NCBI RefSeq assembly: GCF_910592395.1
Contig: NC_088308.1
Location: 6,277,001-6,341,000 of the forward strand
DNA: 64,000 nucleotides
From: Lineus longissimus
Lineage: Eukaryota; Nemertea; Pilidiophora; Heteronemertea; Lineidae
Direction: 5' to 3'
Shown: positions 37,165-48,444 of the stretch, piece by piece
How positions within the stretch are numbered: position 1 is the first letter of the stretch
How the letters are laid out: every line of letters starts with the position of its first letter
Program-made: the position numbers and the translations under genes
Notes under the pieces: generated by a model
Databases searched by the model: none
The model's input: only the letters and a program-made list of their open reading frames with translations
What the model was told of the DNA's origin: nothing

Positions 37165-37653
37165 TTACTCTTGGATAATAAATATTGTACCAGCTTTACG
37201 TACTATGCCTACATGTATGTTAGATGAACTTCGTTCATCATTTAGGATGTACATGTAGTCCTCTCGCAGTTGCATATCGCTCTTTATATCGCCGAGATGC
37301 CCGTTCATCGTTATTAGAAGATGAAAATAAACGCTCGGGAAGAGAACGTCACTCAGGTAAAGACAGCAGTCATGGCAGTGTGACAAAGTGACATCGAACT
37401 GGAGGACTTCGCACACCTGGACTTCTGACGCCGCACGACTCGCAACGTCATGTACATGTACATGTACATGTATGGCGCGCGATTTCTTCAAGCATTGATT
37501 GATCGTGATCACGGAAAATACCTGTTTTGTGTGTGAATCCAAGACGTAGAGTCGGCGAATACCTTTGATCGGGTAGGTTCTAAATCTTGGAACGTTCCCA
37601 AACCATGAAACCACCAATGCAACTAATTTAATTATACTCGTTTTAATGCACAT
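37165..37653 (-). CDS. Hypothetical 162-codon open frame
   Basis: This is the longest frame in the 28-38 kb region. It begins with ATG and contains VSWFGNVPRFRTYPIKGIRR, FDVTLSHCHDCCLYLSDVLF and MNGHLGDIKSDMQLREDY. A (HV)n run comes from a local TACATG repeat. No domain is recognised. Part of it (VSWFGNVPRFRTYP) is repeated in inverse orientation at about 37940-37993 with the same reading frame meaning (SWFWNVPRFRAYPV). It could be a gene fragment or chance. Confidence 0.25.
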   Translation of the reverse strand: MCIKTSIIKLVALVVSWFGNVPRFRTYPIKGIRRLYVLDSHTKQVFSVITINQCLKKSRAIHVHVHVHDVASRAASEVQVCEVLQFDVTLSHCHDCCLYLSDVLFPSVYFHLLITMNGHLGDIKSDMQLREDYMYILNDERSSSNIHVGIVRKAGTIFIIQE

Positions 37654-37995
37654 GGATGCGTGTTCGTAGATGTTTATTTTACATGTAAATTTAATTAAAT
37701 GATTTGTCGCCGAGCCAACACATTTGCAGAAATTCGTTAAAATTTTTCAAAATATCGCTACCGCATTTATATAGATCCCAGCATTCCGGCATGGCGGGGT
37801 AAATAAACAAGGAAAAAAGTTTATCCAGAGCCAAGATCTTAATGATTTAAGAAAAAGCTATACATACAGCAAAAAGACATGCCATTAAATCAAAAAATGA
37901 TTAATTGTGATGTATAGTTTTGGTAGTTTTCTGGGTGGCTTCATGACTTCATGGTTTTGGAACGTTCCAAGATTTAGAGCCTACCCTGTGATCGC
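37565..37995. repeat. Imperfect inverted duplication, ~45-bp arms about 340 bp apart
   Basis: The segment GGAACGTTCCAAGATTTAGA with its flanks occurs on the plus strand at about 37958-37977. Its inverse complement lies at about 37571-37600. The matching arms extend through TTCATGG on one side and CCTACCC...GATC on the other. Confidence 0.75.
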
Positions 37996-40900
37996 CACTG
38001 AAAAATAATTTCATTACTATTTTAGAAGTGATACAATGTACTTTCAACCTGCTCAACAATTTCTCAATTTCCTTCCAGGTCACGATTGATGATCATCCTG
38101 GAGATGGTATCGTAGATCTTGTCTTGCTCGTCTAGCGATGTTAAGGGTAAGTGGTCCCTAGGATACATTAATACTGATTGAACCCATTAATTCTAATCAG
38201 GTATGCGTACCGCTGCTGTGCTGTGATTCGAAAAATGTCATCAATTATGGTCTACGAACAGCAACTCGTATTTTATTGTTACGAAGTGGCTTAAGTAATG
38301 CCAAGATATCAAATAAATAGTAATATATAAAATATGAAATATGAAAACCATAACTCAGTGAAAAACAGAAAGTTTGCTGATTTATTACCGTGTATGCGTC
38401 TAGCTGTTTGGAAGCATTGCATGCCTGTGAGCTATTCAAGTTCGTCTTAAGCACAGACAAACCAATATAATTGCTTTCACTTTTGCTACAATTACGTTAA
38501 GCATTGGACATTGTAAACGCGGTTTGGATATTATAAAAAAGTATTCCGCAATAAATTAAATATCGCTTGCACGACAAATGTTAAGGGTTATTTACATGTA
38601 CCTGTCCCAATCGGAGTCGACCGTAGAACACATAGAGTATGCGGCCATGGAATGTCATTGTCAACAGGAATTGCGTTAACGGGATATTTTTAGGTCAATC
38701 TGGCTTTGAAAGAATTATGAACACTGCTGAAAGAAAGGATCTCTTATATCTCTTATATTCCGATAATCTAAGACAATTGATAGCCTTTAGGTTTGGAAGC
38801 GGATGCGGTTTTGCCGACGGAATTTTTTGTGGAAAGAGAAACTATGCAAGCGTGATCGCCTTAGATTTTGCTACAGAAATTATTCCATGAACGTACATGT
38901 AACTCAAATATTGACTGTCGGGTCGTAGACACCGCAACTCTAGCTGCTTAATTAGGCTCTGCGTTCAGCACTCGGTTCGATGGGTAGAAAAACGCGTTCC
39001 TTCAAAACTCGACATTTATTCGACAATTCAATTAGTAATGGCTTCATCTTTAGTTTTAAAATGATCTGAGAGCCGCCATTACTCATACTCAACTAGCAGC
39101 AAAGGGATCAAGATGTGCATGTACAACACCCGTATTGGGAACAAGTAGGTTGTGCGTTCGTCATAAAATGAAGTGACCTATAATTATTTTACATTTATGC
39201 ATTCAAAATTGTTGATGGTAAAAATGTTTAACCAAAAATGGATATCTAGGAAATTATTGCCGGCACCAGCCGTACTAAAGGGGATACCTCAAGTACCCAA
39301 TTATCGAGTTATTAAGCTCTGTTACCCAATTGCCAGCAATGTGACTCAGTTTGTTGTCACTGAACATACTGATGAAATAAGTGCAATTATGTAATTCAGT
39401 TGTGTGATTACATCGCGGACAAGCTGTTGCCTTGGAAAACACTTCTTGATGGTCAAGCGTTGCCGAAGGTGCAACATTTATATGACTTAATGCAATATTC
39501 GAAAGATATTCCGGATGATCAACATTCTAGTCAAGATGGCGACTTAAATGATGTCATTTGATTCAAAGGAGATATTTTGGTAGGTTTTTTGTTTCAGGTC
39601 TTTTTCTGTATGAGTAATTTGCTCCATTGTTCGGCCTACATGTACATGTACCTCTTTCATGTACTGTAACCGAGGAGTTAAACTACAACCTCCTTGCTTT
39701 ATAACACATGACCAGAGCAGCAAACATGTATGGATGTGGTATCCACGCCGATCAATCATCGCAGTGCGCCCGTCGGTATCACTCCTTCTCGTGAAAGGAG
39801 ACTAGACGTTCACCATGCACTTTGTACCCTTTCTTAATCTTTTTTCCTAAAATTTAGATTTCCTCATTAAAGGAGACGAAACTTTGTGATGCCTGGCGGC
39901 AATAATTGAATTAACAGTCACGACGCCCAAGTGATCCGTCACCTTTTTACGTCATTTACTTCAGCACTAGCTTCTTGTTGCGAAATATTCGACTTCATCT
40001 TCCATTAAACTGACAACAAATCTCTTGGCGAAGGTTTTTCTCAAGCTCTCAAATAAAATTCAAGTCTGAAGTGTTCGTGACAACGGTTATTACCATTTGC
40101 TTAAAAGGTCGAAGTGTGATTGACTCGGATGCATGTCAAAACTCGCGTTAACCTGTGATGGCCTTTGATATTTTCTGATATAGGCTTTTTCTTCACGATC
40201 CTTTCCGCACTAAGACGGTAAAATTGATGTTAAAATGCATAAGATAGATGATGATGATAAAGTACCCTTAAAACCTGACTTCAATAAAGTACTAGTAAAC
40301 GCCTGCACGCAGCTATGCAGATAATTCGTCCATGTCGCTCCTGGCCAGCTGGTTGTGACACTCGCAACGATAAGCCGCTCTGTCATATGCACAGAAAGCA
40401 TTTGTTTCCCAATTTCTGTATTTAATTGTTCTTACAGCAGCCATGTTCATCTATGACAATAGCACACTCATGGCCATTGGTTACATAAATCATCCACACT
40501 GATCAATGTCAAAGTCTTGAAAGACTCTGGCTACGTTCAGAAGAAACAATAAACACTGCAATTTCTAATTCTCGGAATGCGTCTCCATGTATTTGTCATT
40601 CCAAGGAAAATAGATACTCAGCTACATTGGACTAATGGCTATCCGTTTGCTTTGCAGGTAACGACTGCTTGCAAATACAAGAACACGGAAACACAAAAGT
40701 GAGCTGGGAGCACATGAACATACGAAAGGATGCTCATATGTTTTCAACTGTTTTTAACATATTCGATAGTATCTATATTTTGGCGTATATCTGGTTATAG
40801 GCGCGGCACTACAGTCAATAGCAAGAATGTTTATTATCTGCATATTGGGCAATAACTCTTGGCGTGATAAAATCACTAACTACATGTAATTCTAGTCTCG

Positions 40901-41532
40901 ATTGCAAGATTCCGAGTTAATTTTTATGACGATGATTAATTGGCGAATGTGATGACTCCTTAATGTCATGTCGTTGATTAAAGAGATGTAATCTCATATT
41001 GATGCGAGGCTAAGGAGCCGCAATGGAGTGCAGTTGTCTACAGATCAAAATGAAATCTCTCCACAACACTGAAAGCACGAGTTTGATTCAACGAAAATTG
41101 GCTTCTCCGCTTACCCGATATCAACACACGTGAGAAAATTTCACTTAACAGCATTATTTCTTGATGGGAAGATTTCCATAGCTGATGGTTGATAAACACA
41201 AGTGACTTCGTTAATTTGATTGGTTTCTGGTTGATTTGGAACTGTCAATCTTGCGCGCTAAAGGAATCTTGGGGAATTGGTCGTCGCTATTGAGTCATCT
41301 ATCATGATCATTGTAGGATTATCTAAAACGTGCAGCAGTAATGGCCGTTGGGATGTGAGAAAGTCATTCACTACTTTTCTCATAAGCAGGAAGGCTTCCT
41401 CTCTGTATGGCCAATGAAAAGCCTTCGACAATGCTATTAAACTGAAGAAGAAGAAGTCGACGTTTTTGAGACTGCTTATACGGGTGGGAAAAACTGTTCG
41501 CTCAGAACGCCATACTAATTCGGCTATACATT

Positions 41533-41538
41533 TATAAG
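41533..41538 (+). promoter_or_regulatory. Candidate TATA box, GPCR copy 1
   Basis: TATAAG lies ~205 bp upstream of the GPCR ATG. The same motif is present in the other two units at 47079-47084 and 52519-52524. A competing model is a 5'-untranslated exon, since a good acceptor (TCTCTTTTCAG) ends at 41659. Confidence 0.3.
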
Positions 41539-41740
41539 TGGTGACCCCTGCCAGTGGGGGTACAAGGGTTAATATTGACCGCTATATTATCCATCAGAGA
41601 AATAATTACATGTAATTCAAACATTCCTGTCTTACGCACTTTTCCGTCTCTCTTTTCAGAACAGCAACACAGCTTTGTGAAGTATTGAGGAAGCACTATT
41701 GAACATCTTGGAAGTCGTTTGAACAGGGATACATTCCGCC

Positions 41741-42898
41741 ATGGAGAGCAGCGTAGACTTATCGTTAGATGACCAACTCTGCATCGCGTCCACGCACAAT
41801 GCAAGCGGCGGATTCTGTGGTCAGGGGGTGAACGCAAATCACGCGACAGTTCAGAATGCGAGTGTTGACAACATTGATACGGTAGATGCAGTTTACGTAA
41901 TGATATTTGGAATCTTCGGTGGAACATTAGGGAATATCTTAATGCTGATGGTTATCGGGTTAGACAGGAAGCTATGGACCGTACCAAATACGTTTGTTGT
42001 AAGCATAGCAATCTCGGATCTACTTGTGACCGCGGAAGCTTTTCCTCTGATATTTGTGAATAATATTCGTGGGCGGAATATTTTGGCTGTCAATGGCGAC
42101 GGAGAACTGGCATGTAAATTCCAATGTGCTGTTCATATCTTGTCCGTGAGCGTATCGCTTCTTGGTATAATGGCTGTAGCAATAAATAGATACCTCTGTG
42201 TTTGTAGAGTTGGTTTGTACAAGAGAAGATTCGGGATGCGGACAGCGATTCTGCTCAATGTGTTCCTTTGGACGTGTTCGTGCGCAGTCACGGTCATTGC
42301 CGTGTGGTACGATCTAGTTTCGACGAAGTACATCCCAAGCCTTTCGTCATGTGGATTCCAGCACAATCTAAGCATTTTATACGTCTATGTCAGTAACTTT
42401 ACTTTCATCTACATGCCAATGATTGTGACGTTGATCTGTTACATCAACATATATAGAGCGTTATCCCGGTCAACAAGACGCTTCTCAAAAGGTGGTTCCC
42501 GGATTTTCCGGAGACAGGATTCGGGTGCTACAGGCTGCGCAAAGTGTTTGCCTCCGGTGACCAAACGAGACATCCAAACCATAAAGGTCCTGTTCCTTAC
42601 TTATGCGGCATTTGTGATATGTTGGCTGCCTTATACTTTCATGTCTTTCATTGCCGTTTACGGGACGAAGCATTTGCTAGCCTATAAGATCACCGTTCGA
42701 ATGTGCATGAGCAACTCCTGCGCCAACAGCGTCGTTTATGGAATATTCAATAGACGATTCAGGAAAGGTTACAAGAAGATCATATGCTGCGAGTTCTTTA
42801 GGTTTACACGAAACGGTTCGCCATCAACGTCACCAACCGGCAGTTGGAAAAACAAAGAAACGAATGACAATGATTTGGTGAACAACGTCATTTTATAA
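41741..42898 (+). CDS. Melatonin-receptor-like class A (rhodopsin family) GPCR, copy 1, 385 aa
   Basis: An intronless coding region starting CCGCCATGG. Seven hydrophobic segments are visible. Landmarks: N-linked sites N20 and N39 in the outer N-terminus; GN at 64-65 (TM1); SD at 92-93 (TM2); C125 and C204, the likely TM3-ECL2 disulphide; NRY at 149-151 replacing DRY; CWLPY at 294-298 (TM6); NSVVY at 329-333 replacing NPxxY; and C349/C350 as likely palmitoylation sites. NRY plus a NAxxY-like TM7 motif is typical of melatonin-receptor, GPR84 and moody/Tre1-like receptors; the ligand cannot be deduced. The copy at 47287 has the identical protein; the copy at 52724 differs by one Gly deletion and one Met-to-Leu change. 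Confidence 0.92.
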   Translation: MESSVDLSLDDQLCIASTHNASGGFCGQGVNANHATVQNASVDNIDTVDAVYVMIFGIFGGTLGNILMLMVIGLDRKLWTVPNTFVVSIAISDLLVTAEAFPLIFVNNIRGRNILAVNGDGELACKFQCAVHILSVSVSLLGIMAVAINRYLCVCRVGLYKRRFGMRTAILLNVFLWTCSCAVTVIAVWYDLVSTKYIPSLSSCGFQHNLSILYVYVSNFTFIYMPMIVTLICYINIYRALSRSTRRFSKGGSRIFRRQDSGATGCAKCLPPVTKRDIQTIKVLFLTYAAFVICWLPYTFMSFIAVYGTKHLLAYKITVRMCMSNSCANSVVYGIFNRRFRKGYKKIICCEFFRFTRNGSPSTSPTGSWKNKETNDNDLVNNVIL

Positions 42899-42996
42899 TT
42901 TTTACTATGATCATCACGAATACACTTTATCACTTATGATGACCCTCTTTAATATTCTAATCATTCAATATCAATATATATAAAAAAGTATTCCGC

Positions 42997-43002
42997 AATA
43001 AA
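42997..43002 (+). promoter_or_regulatory. AATAAA at the start of duplicon 2, possible poly(A) signal for GPCR copy 1
   Basis: This is the first AATAAA I noticed after the stop of GPCR copy 1 (~100 bp), and it lies in the first 25 bp of the next duplicon. The same arrangement serves copy 2 (48543-48548). Copy 3 has no following unit; its next AATAAA is at 54435-54440. Confidence 0.4.
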
Positions 43003-43571
43003 TTAAATAACGCTTGCACGACAAATGTTAAGGGTTATTTACATGTACCTGTCCCAATCGGAGTCGACCGTAGAACACATAGAGTATGCGGCCATGGAAT
43101 GTCATTGTCAACAGGAATTGCGTTAACGGGATATTTTTAGGTCAATCTGGCTTTGAAAGAATTATGAACACTGCTGAAAGAAAGGATCTCTTGACTCTTA
43201 TATTCCGATAATCTAAGACAATTGATAGCCTTTAGGTTTGGAAGCGGATGCGGTTTTGCCGGTGGATTTTTTTGTGGAAAGAGAAACTATGCAAGCGAGA
43301 TCGCCTTAGATTTTGCTACAGAAGATATTCCATGAACGTACATGTAACTCAAATATTGACTGTCGGGTCGTAGACACCGCAACTCTAGCTGCTTAATTAG
43401 GCTCTGCGTTCAGCACTCGATTCGATGGGTAGAAAAACGCGTTCCTTCAAAACTCGACATTTATTCGACACTTCAATTAGTATGGCTTCATCTTTAGTTT
43501 TAAAATGATCTGAGAGCCGCCATTACTCATACTCAACTAGCAGCAAAGGGATCAAGACGTGCATGTACAAC

Positions 43572-44558
43572 GGTGTATTCCTGTTTCGCCTATTCCTGTT
43601 CCGCCTATTCCTGTTTCGCCTATTCCTGTTTCGCCTAATTCCTGTTTCGCCTAATTCCTGTTTCGCCTAGTCCTGTTTCGCCTAATTCCTGTTTCGCCTA
43701 GTCCTGTTTCGCCTAATTCCTGTTTAGCCTATTCCTGTTTCGCCTATTCAAATGTATTGCTAACCTCCCCACAGACGTAGGAATATGAACCGTCCCTTAC
43801 TGACCGACCAAACCGGAGGAGAGCCACATATGTACGCATTGACGAACGCATGTTACGCCTCAAAGAACAATACGTCAATGGAGAGAGGGACATAATGAGT
43901 TACGTTGATGCCATCAGTTACCTTGTCTGACATAATATCATGATATGTATTTTCCACCTTGTTTGGCTTTATATGTGCTGTACCTACATGTATATTATGA
44001 CATGAGTTTTACAGCTGATTTTGATCAAATAATTATGAGAATGTACAATATTATGTATTTTTATCAAAAACTCATGAATTCAGTTTTCATAAAATAAACG
44101 ACTGCTTTACTCTACTTAATCTATTAGTTTTTACTGTGTGTCAGTGTGGTCCTATGGTCCTATGGTCAAATAAGTCCCGGACTGTCCCCGCTTTCAAGGT
44201 GACTCTTTCAAAACGGTCATGGCATGGTTTGTTAACAAAGTTGATGGCATTTGATTAGTCAAATTGTCATCACATCGTTAACATCATCCAATTGTCCCCT
44301 CACATTTTCCCCATAAAATGGACATGCATCGCTAAGGTTCCCCGTGGGAGAGTCGATTTATTGTAGGGGTACTGGAAAGTAGGCGAAACAGGAATAGGCG
44401 AAACAGGAAATAGGCCAAACAGGAAATAGGCCAAACAGGAAATAGGCGAAAAAGGAATAGGCGGAACAGGAATAGGCGGAACAGGAATAGGCGAATCAGG
44501 AATAGGCGAAACAGGAATTTTGTAGGCGAAACAGGAATAGGCGAAACAGGCATAAACC
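43572..44558 (-). mobile_element. Foldback/TU-like transposon, copy C
   Basis: A 987-bp element in inverse orientation to copies A and B. It starts GGTGTATTCC, runs into 15-bp units, and ends with the inverse array followed by GGCATAAACC. Exact 8-bp target duplications TGTACAAC lie at 43564-43571 and 44559-44566. Duplicon 1 holds the uninterrupted target once (39120-39127). Its interior shares modules with copy B but also has a private segment after GTCCCTTAC. There is no transposase frame. Confidence 0.92.
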
Positions 44559-45990
44559 TGTACAACACCGGTATTGGGAACAAGTAGGTTGTACGTTCGT
44601 CATAAAAATGAACTGACCTATAATTATTTTACATATGCATTCAAAAGTGTTGATGGTAAAAAATTTTAACCAAAAATGGATATCTAAGAAATTATTGCCG
44701 GCACTAGCCGTACAAAAGGGGATACATCAAGTACCAAATTATCGAGTTAAGCTCTGTTACTCAATTGCCAGCAATGCGACTCAGTTTGTTGTCACTGAAC
44801 ATACTGATGAAATAAGTGCAATTATGTAATTCAGTTGTGTGATTACATCGCGGACATGCTGTTGCCTTGGAAAACACTTCTTGATGGTCAAGCGTTGCCG
44901 AAGGTGCAACATTTATATGACTTAATGCAATATTCGAAAGGTATTCCGGATGATCAACATTCTAGTCAAGATAGCGACTTAAATGATGTCATTTGATTCA
45001 AAGGAGATATTTTGGTAGGTGTTTTGTTTCAGGTATTTGTCTGTATGAGTAATTTGCTCCATTGTTCGGCCTACATGTACATGTACCTCTTTCATGTACT
45101 GTAACCGAGGAAGTTAAACAACCTCCTTGCTTTATAACACATGACTTGAGTAGCAAACATGTATGGATGTGGTATCCACGCCGATCAATCATCGCAGTGC
45201 GCCCGTCGGTATCACTCCTTCTCGTGAAAGGAGACTAGACGTTCACCACCGTGCCGACTTTGTACCCTTTCTTAATCATTTTTCCTAAAATTTAGATTTC
45301 CTCATTATAGGAGACGAAACTTTGTGATGCCTGGCGGCAATAATTGAATTAACAGTCACGACGCCCAAGTGATCCGTCACCTTTTTACGTCATTTACTTC
45401 AGCACTAGCTTCTAGTTGCGAAATATTCGACTTCAACTTCCATTAAACTGACAACAAATCTCTTGGCGAAGGTTTTTCTCAAGCTCTCAAATAAAATCCA
45501 AGTCTGAAGTGTTCGTGACAACGGTTATTACCATTTGCTTAAAAGGTCATAGTGTGATTGACTCGGATGCATGTCAAAACTCGCGTTAACCTGTGATGGC
45601 CTTTGATATTTTCTGATATAGGCTTTTTCTTCACGATCCTTTCCGCACTAAGACGGTAAAATTGATGTTAAAATACATAAGATACATGATGACGATAAAG
45701 TAGCCCTTAAAATTTGACTTCAATAAAGTACTAGTAAACGCCTGCACGCAGCTATGCAGATGATTCGTCGATGTCGCTCCTGGCCAGCTGGTTGTGACAC
45801 TCGCGACAACAAGCCGCTCTGTCATATGCACAGAAAGCATTTGTTTCCCAATTTCTGTATTTAATTGTTCTTACATCAGCCCGTGTTCATCTATGACAAT
45901 AGCACACTCATGGCCATTGGTTACATAAATCATCCACACTGATCAATGTCAAAGTCTTGAAAGACTCTGGTTACGTTCAGAAGAAACAAT

Positions 45991-46202
45991 AAACACTGCA
46001 ATTTCTAATTCTCGGAATGCGTCTCCATGTATTTGTCATTCCAAGGAAAATAGATACTTAGCTACATTGGACTAATGGCTATCCGTTTGCTTTGCAAAAC
46101 ACTGCAATTTCTAATTCTCGGAATGCGTCTCCATGTATTTGTCATTCCAAGGAAAATAGATACTTAGCTACATTGGACTAATGGCTATCCGTTTGCTTTG
46201 CA
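45991..46202 (+). repeat. Perfect 106-bp tandem duplication in duplicon 2
   Basis: The segment starting AAACACTGCAATTTC at 45991 repeats at 46097 (offset 106) without visible change; both copies carry the unit-3-type base in GATACTTAGC. Units 1 and 3 have a single copy. Confidence 0.9.
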
Positions 46203-47286
46203 GGTAACGACTGCTTGCAAATACAAGAACACGGAAACACAAAAGTGAGCTGGGAGCACATGAACATACGAAAGGATGCTCATATGTTTTCAACTGTTTT
46301 TAACATATTCGATAGTATCTATATTTTGGCGTATATCTGGTTATAGGCGCGGCACTACAGTCAATAGCAAGAATGTTTATTATCTGCATATTGGGCAATA
46401 ACTCTTGGCGTGATAAAATCACTAACTACATGTAATTCTAGTCTCGATTGCAAGATTCCGAGTTAATTTTTATGACGATGATTAATTGGCGAATGTGATG
46501 ACTCCTTAATGTCATGTCGTTGATTAAAGAGATGTAATCTCATATTGATGCGAGGCTAAGGAGCCGCAATGGAGTGCAGTTGTCTACAGATCAAAATGAA
46601 ATCTCTCCACAACACTGAAAGCACGAGTTTGATTCAACGAAAATTGGCTTCTCCGCTTACCCGATATCAACACACGTGAGAAAATTTCACTTAACAGCAT
46701 TATTTCTTGATGGGAAGATTTCCATAGCTGATGGTTGATAAACACAAGTGACTTCGTTAATTTGATTGGTTTCTGGTTGATTTGGAACTGTCAATCTTGC
46801 GCGCTAAAGGAATCTTGGGGAATTGGTCGTCGCTATTGAGTCATCTATCATGATCATTGTAGGATTATCTAAAACGTGCAGCAGTAATGGCCGTTGGGAT
46901 GTGAGAAAGTCATTCACTACTTTTCTCATAAGCAGGAAGGCTTCCTCTCTGTATGGCCAATGAAAAGCCTTCGACAATGCTATTAAACTGAAGAAGAAGA
47001 AGTCGACGTTTTTGAGACTGCTTATACGGGTGGGAAAAACTGTTCGCTCAGAACGCCATACTAATTCGGCTATACATTTATAAGTGGTGACCCCTGCCAG
47101 TGGGGGTACAAGGGTTAATATTGACCGCTATATTATCCATCAGAGAAATAATTACATGTAATTCAAACATTCCTGTCTTACGCACTTTTCCGTCTCTCTT
47201 TTCAGAACAGCAACACAGCTTTGTGAAGTATTGAGGAAGCACTATTGAACATCTTGGAAGTCGTTTGAACAGGGATACATTCCGCC

Positions 47287-48444
47287 ATGGAGAGCAGCGT
47301 AGACTTATCGTTAGATGACCAACTCTGCATCGCGTCCACGCACAATGCAAGCGGCGGATTCTGTGGTCAGGGGGTGAACGCAAATCACGCGACAGTTCAG
47401 AATGCGAGTGTTGACAACATTGATACGGTAGATGCAGTTTACGTAATGATATTTGGAATCTTCGGTGGAACATTAGGGAATATCTTAATGCTGATGGTTA
47501 TCGGGTTAGACAGGAAGCTATGGACCGTACCAAATACGTTTGTTGTAAGCATAGCAATCTCGGATCTACTTGTGACCGCGGAAGCTTTTCCTCTGATATT
47601 TGTGAATAATATTCGTGGGCGGAATATTTTGGCTGTCAATGGCGACGGAGAACTGGCATGTAAATTCCAATGTGCTGTTCATATCTTGTCCGTGAGCGTA
47701 TCGCTTCTTGGTATAATGGCTGTAGCAATAAATAGATACCTCTGTGTTTGTAGAGTTGGTTTGTACAAGAGAAGATTCGGGATGCGGACAGCGATTCTGC
47801 TCAATGTGTTCCTTTGGACGTGTTCGTGCGCAGTCACGGTCATTGCCGTGTGGTACGATCTAGTTTCGACGAAGTACATCCCAAGCCTTTCGTCATGTGG
47901 ATTCCAGCACAATCTAAGCATTTTATACGTCTATGTCAGTAACTTTACTTTCATCTACATGCCAATGATTGTGACGTTGATCTGTTACATCAACATATAT
48001 AGAGCGTTATCCCGGTCAACAAGACGCTTCTCAAAAGGTGGTTCCCGGATTTTCCGGAGACAGGATTCGGGTGCTACAGGCTGCGCAAAGTGTTTGCCTC
48101 CGGTGACCAAACGAGACATCCAAACCATAAAGGTCCTGTTCCTTACTTATGCGGCATTTGTGATATGTTGGCTGCCTTATACTTTCATGTCTTTCATTGC
48201 CGTTTACGGGACGAAGCATTTGCTAGCCTATAAGATCACCGTTCGAATGTGCATGAGCAACTCCTGCGCCAACAGCGTCGTTTATGGAATATTCAATAGA
48301 CGATTCAGGAAAGGTTACAAGAAGATCATATGCTGCGAGTTCTTTAGGTTTACACGAAACGGTTCGCCATCAACGTCACCAACCGGCAGTTGGAAAAACA
48401 AAGAAACGAATGACAATGATTTGGTGAACAACGTCATTTTATAA
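47287..48444 (+). CDS. Melatonin-receptor-like class A GPCR, copy 2, 385 aa
   Basis: The protein is identical to copy 1 over all 385 residues, and the surrounding ~2.3 kb also looks identical, so the duplication or exchange is very recent. It has the same 7TM landmarks (NRY, CWLPY, NSVVY), Kozak start and upstream TATAAG. Because 5' flanks differ between unit 1 and unit 2 but match between units 2 and 3, the distal upstream regulatory region of this gene is of the unit-3 type and includes a foldback element ~2.7 kb upstream. Confidence 0.92.
   Translation: MESSVDLSLDDQLCIASTHNASGGFCGQGVNANHATVQNASVDNIDTVDAVYVMIFGIFGGTLGNILMLMVIGLDRKLWTVPNTFVVSIAISDLLVTAEAFPLIFVNNIRGRNILAVNGDGELACKFQCAVHILSVSVSLLGIMAVAINRYLCVCRVGLYKRRFGMRTAILLNVFLWTCSCAVTVIAVWYDLVSTKYIPSLSSCGFQHNLSILYVYVSNFTFIYMPMIVTLICYINIYRALSRSTRRFSKGGSRIFRRQDSGATGCAKCLPPVTKRDIQTIKVLFLTYAAFVICWLPYTFMSFIAVYGTKHLLAYKITVRMCMSNSCANSVVYGIFNRRFRKGYKKIICCEFFRFTRNGSPSTSPTGSWKNKETNDNDLVNNVIL

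Larger units (their letters stand above)
38532..42978 (+). repeat. GPCR duplicon unit 1
   Basis: First of three head-to-tail units beginning TATAAAAAAGTATTCCG. It is ~4.4 kb because it lacks the foldback insertion found in units 2 and 3. By eye its 5' part differs from unit 2 at a few percent, whereas its 3' part, from about 40670, appears identical to unit 2. It contains the empty transposon target TGTACAAC at 39120-39127. Two consecutive protein-like frames (39173-39394 and about 39379-39561, the latter reading LLPWKTLLDGQALPKVQHLY) are relics of something I do not recognise. Confidence 0.85.

Noticed and set aside
41532-41927. 131-codon minus-strand frame opposite each GPCR start (also 47078-47473 and 52518-52907)
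   Set aside because: It lies opposite the GPCR 5' region and start, has no motif, and is preserved only because the duplicon is recent.
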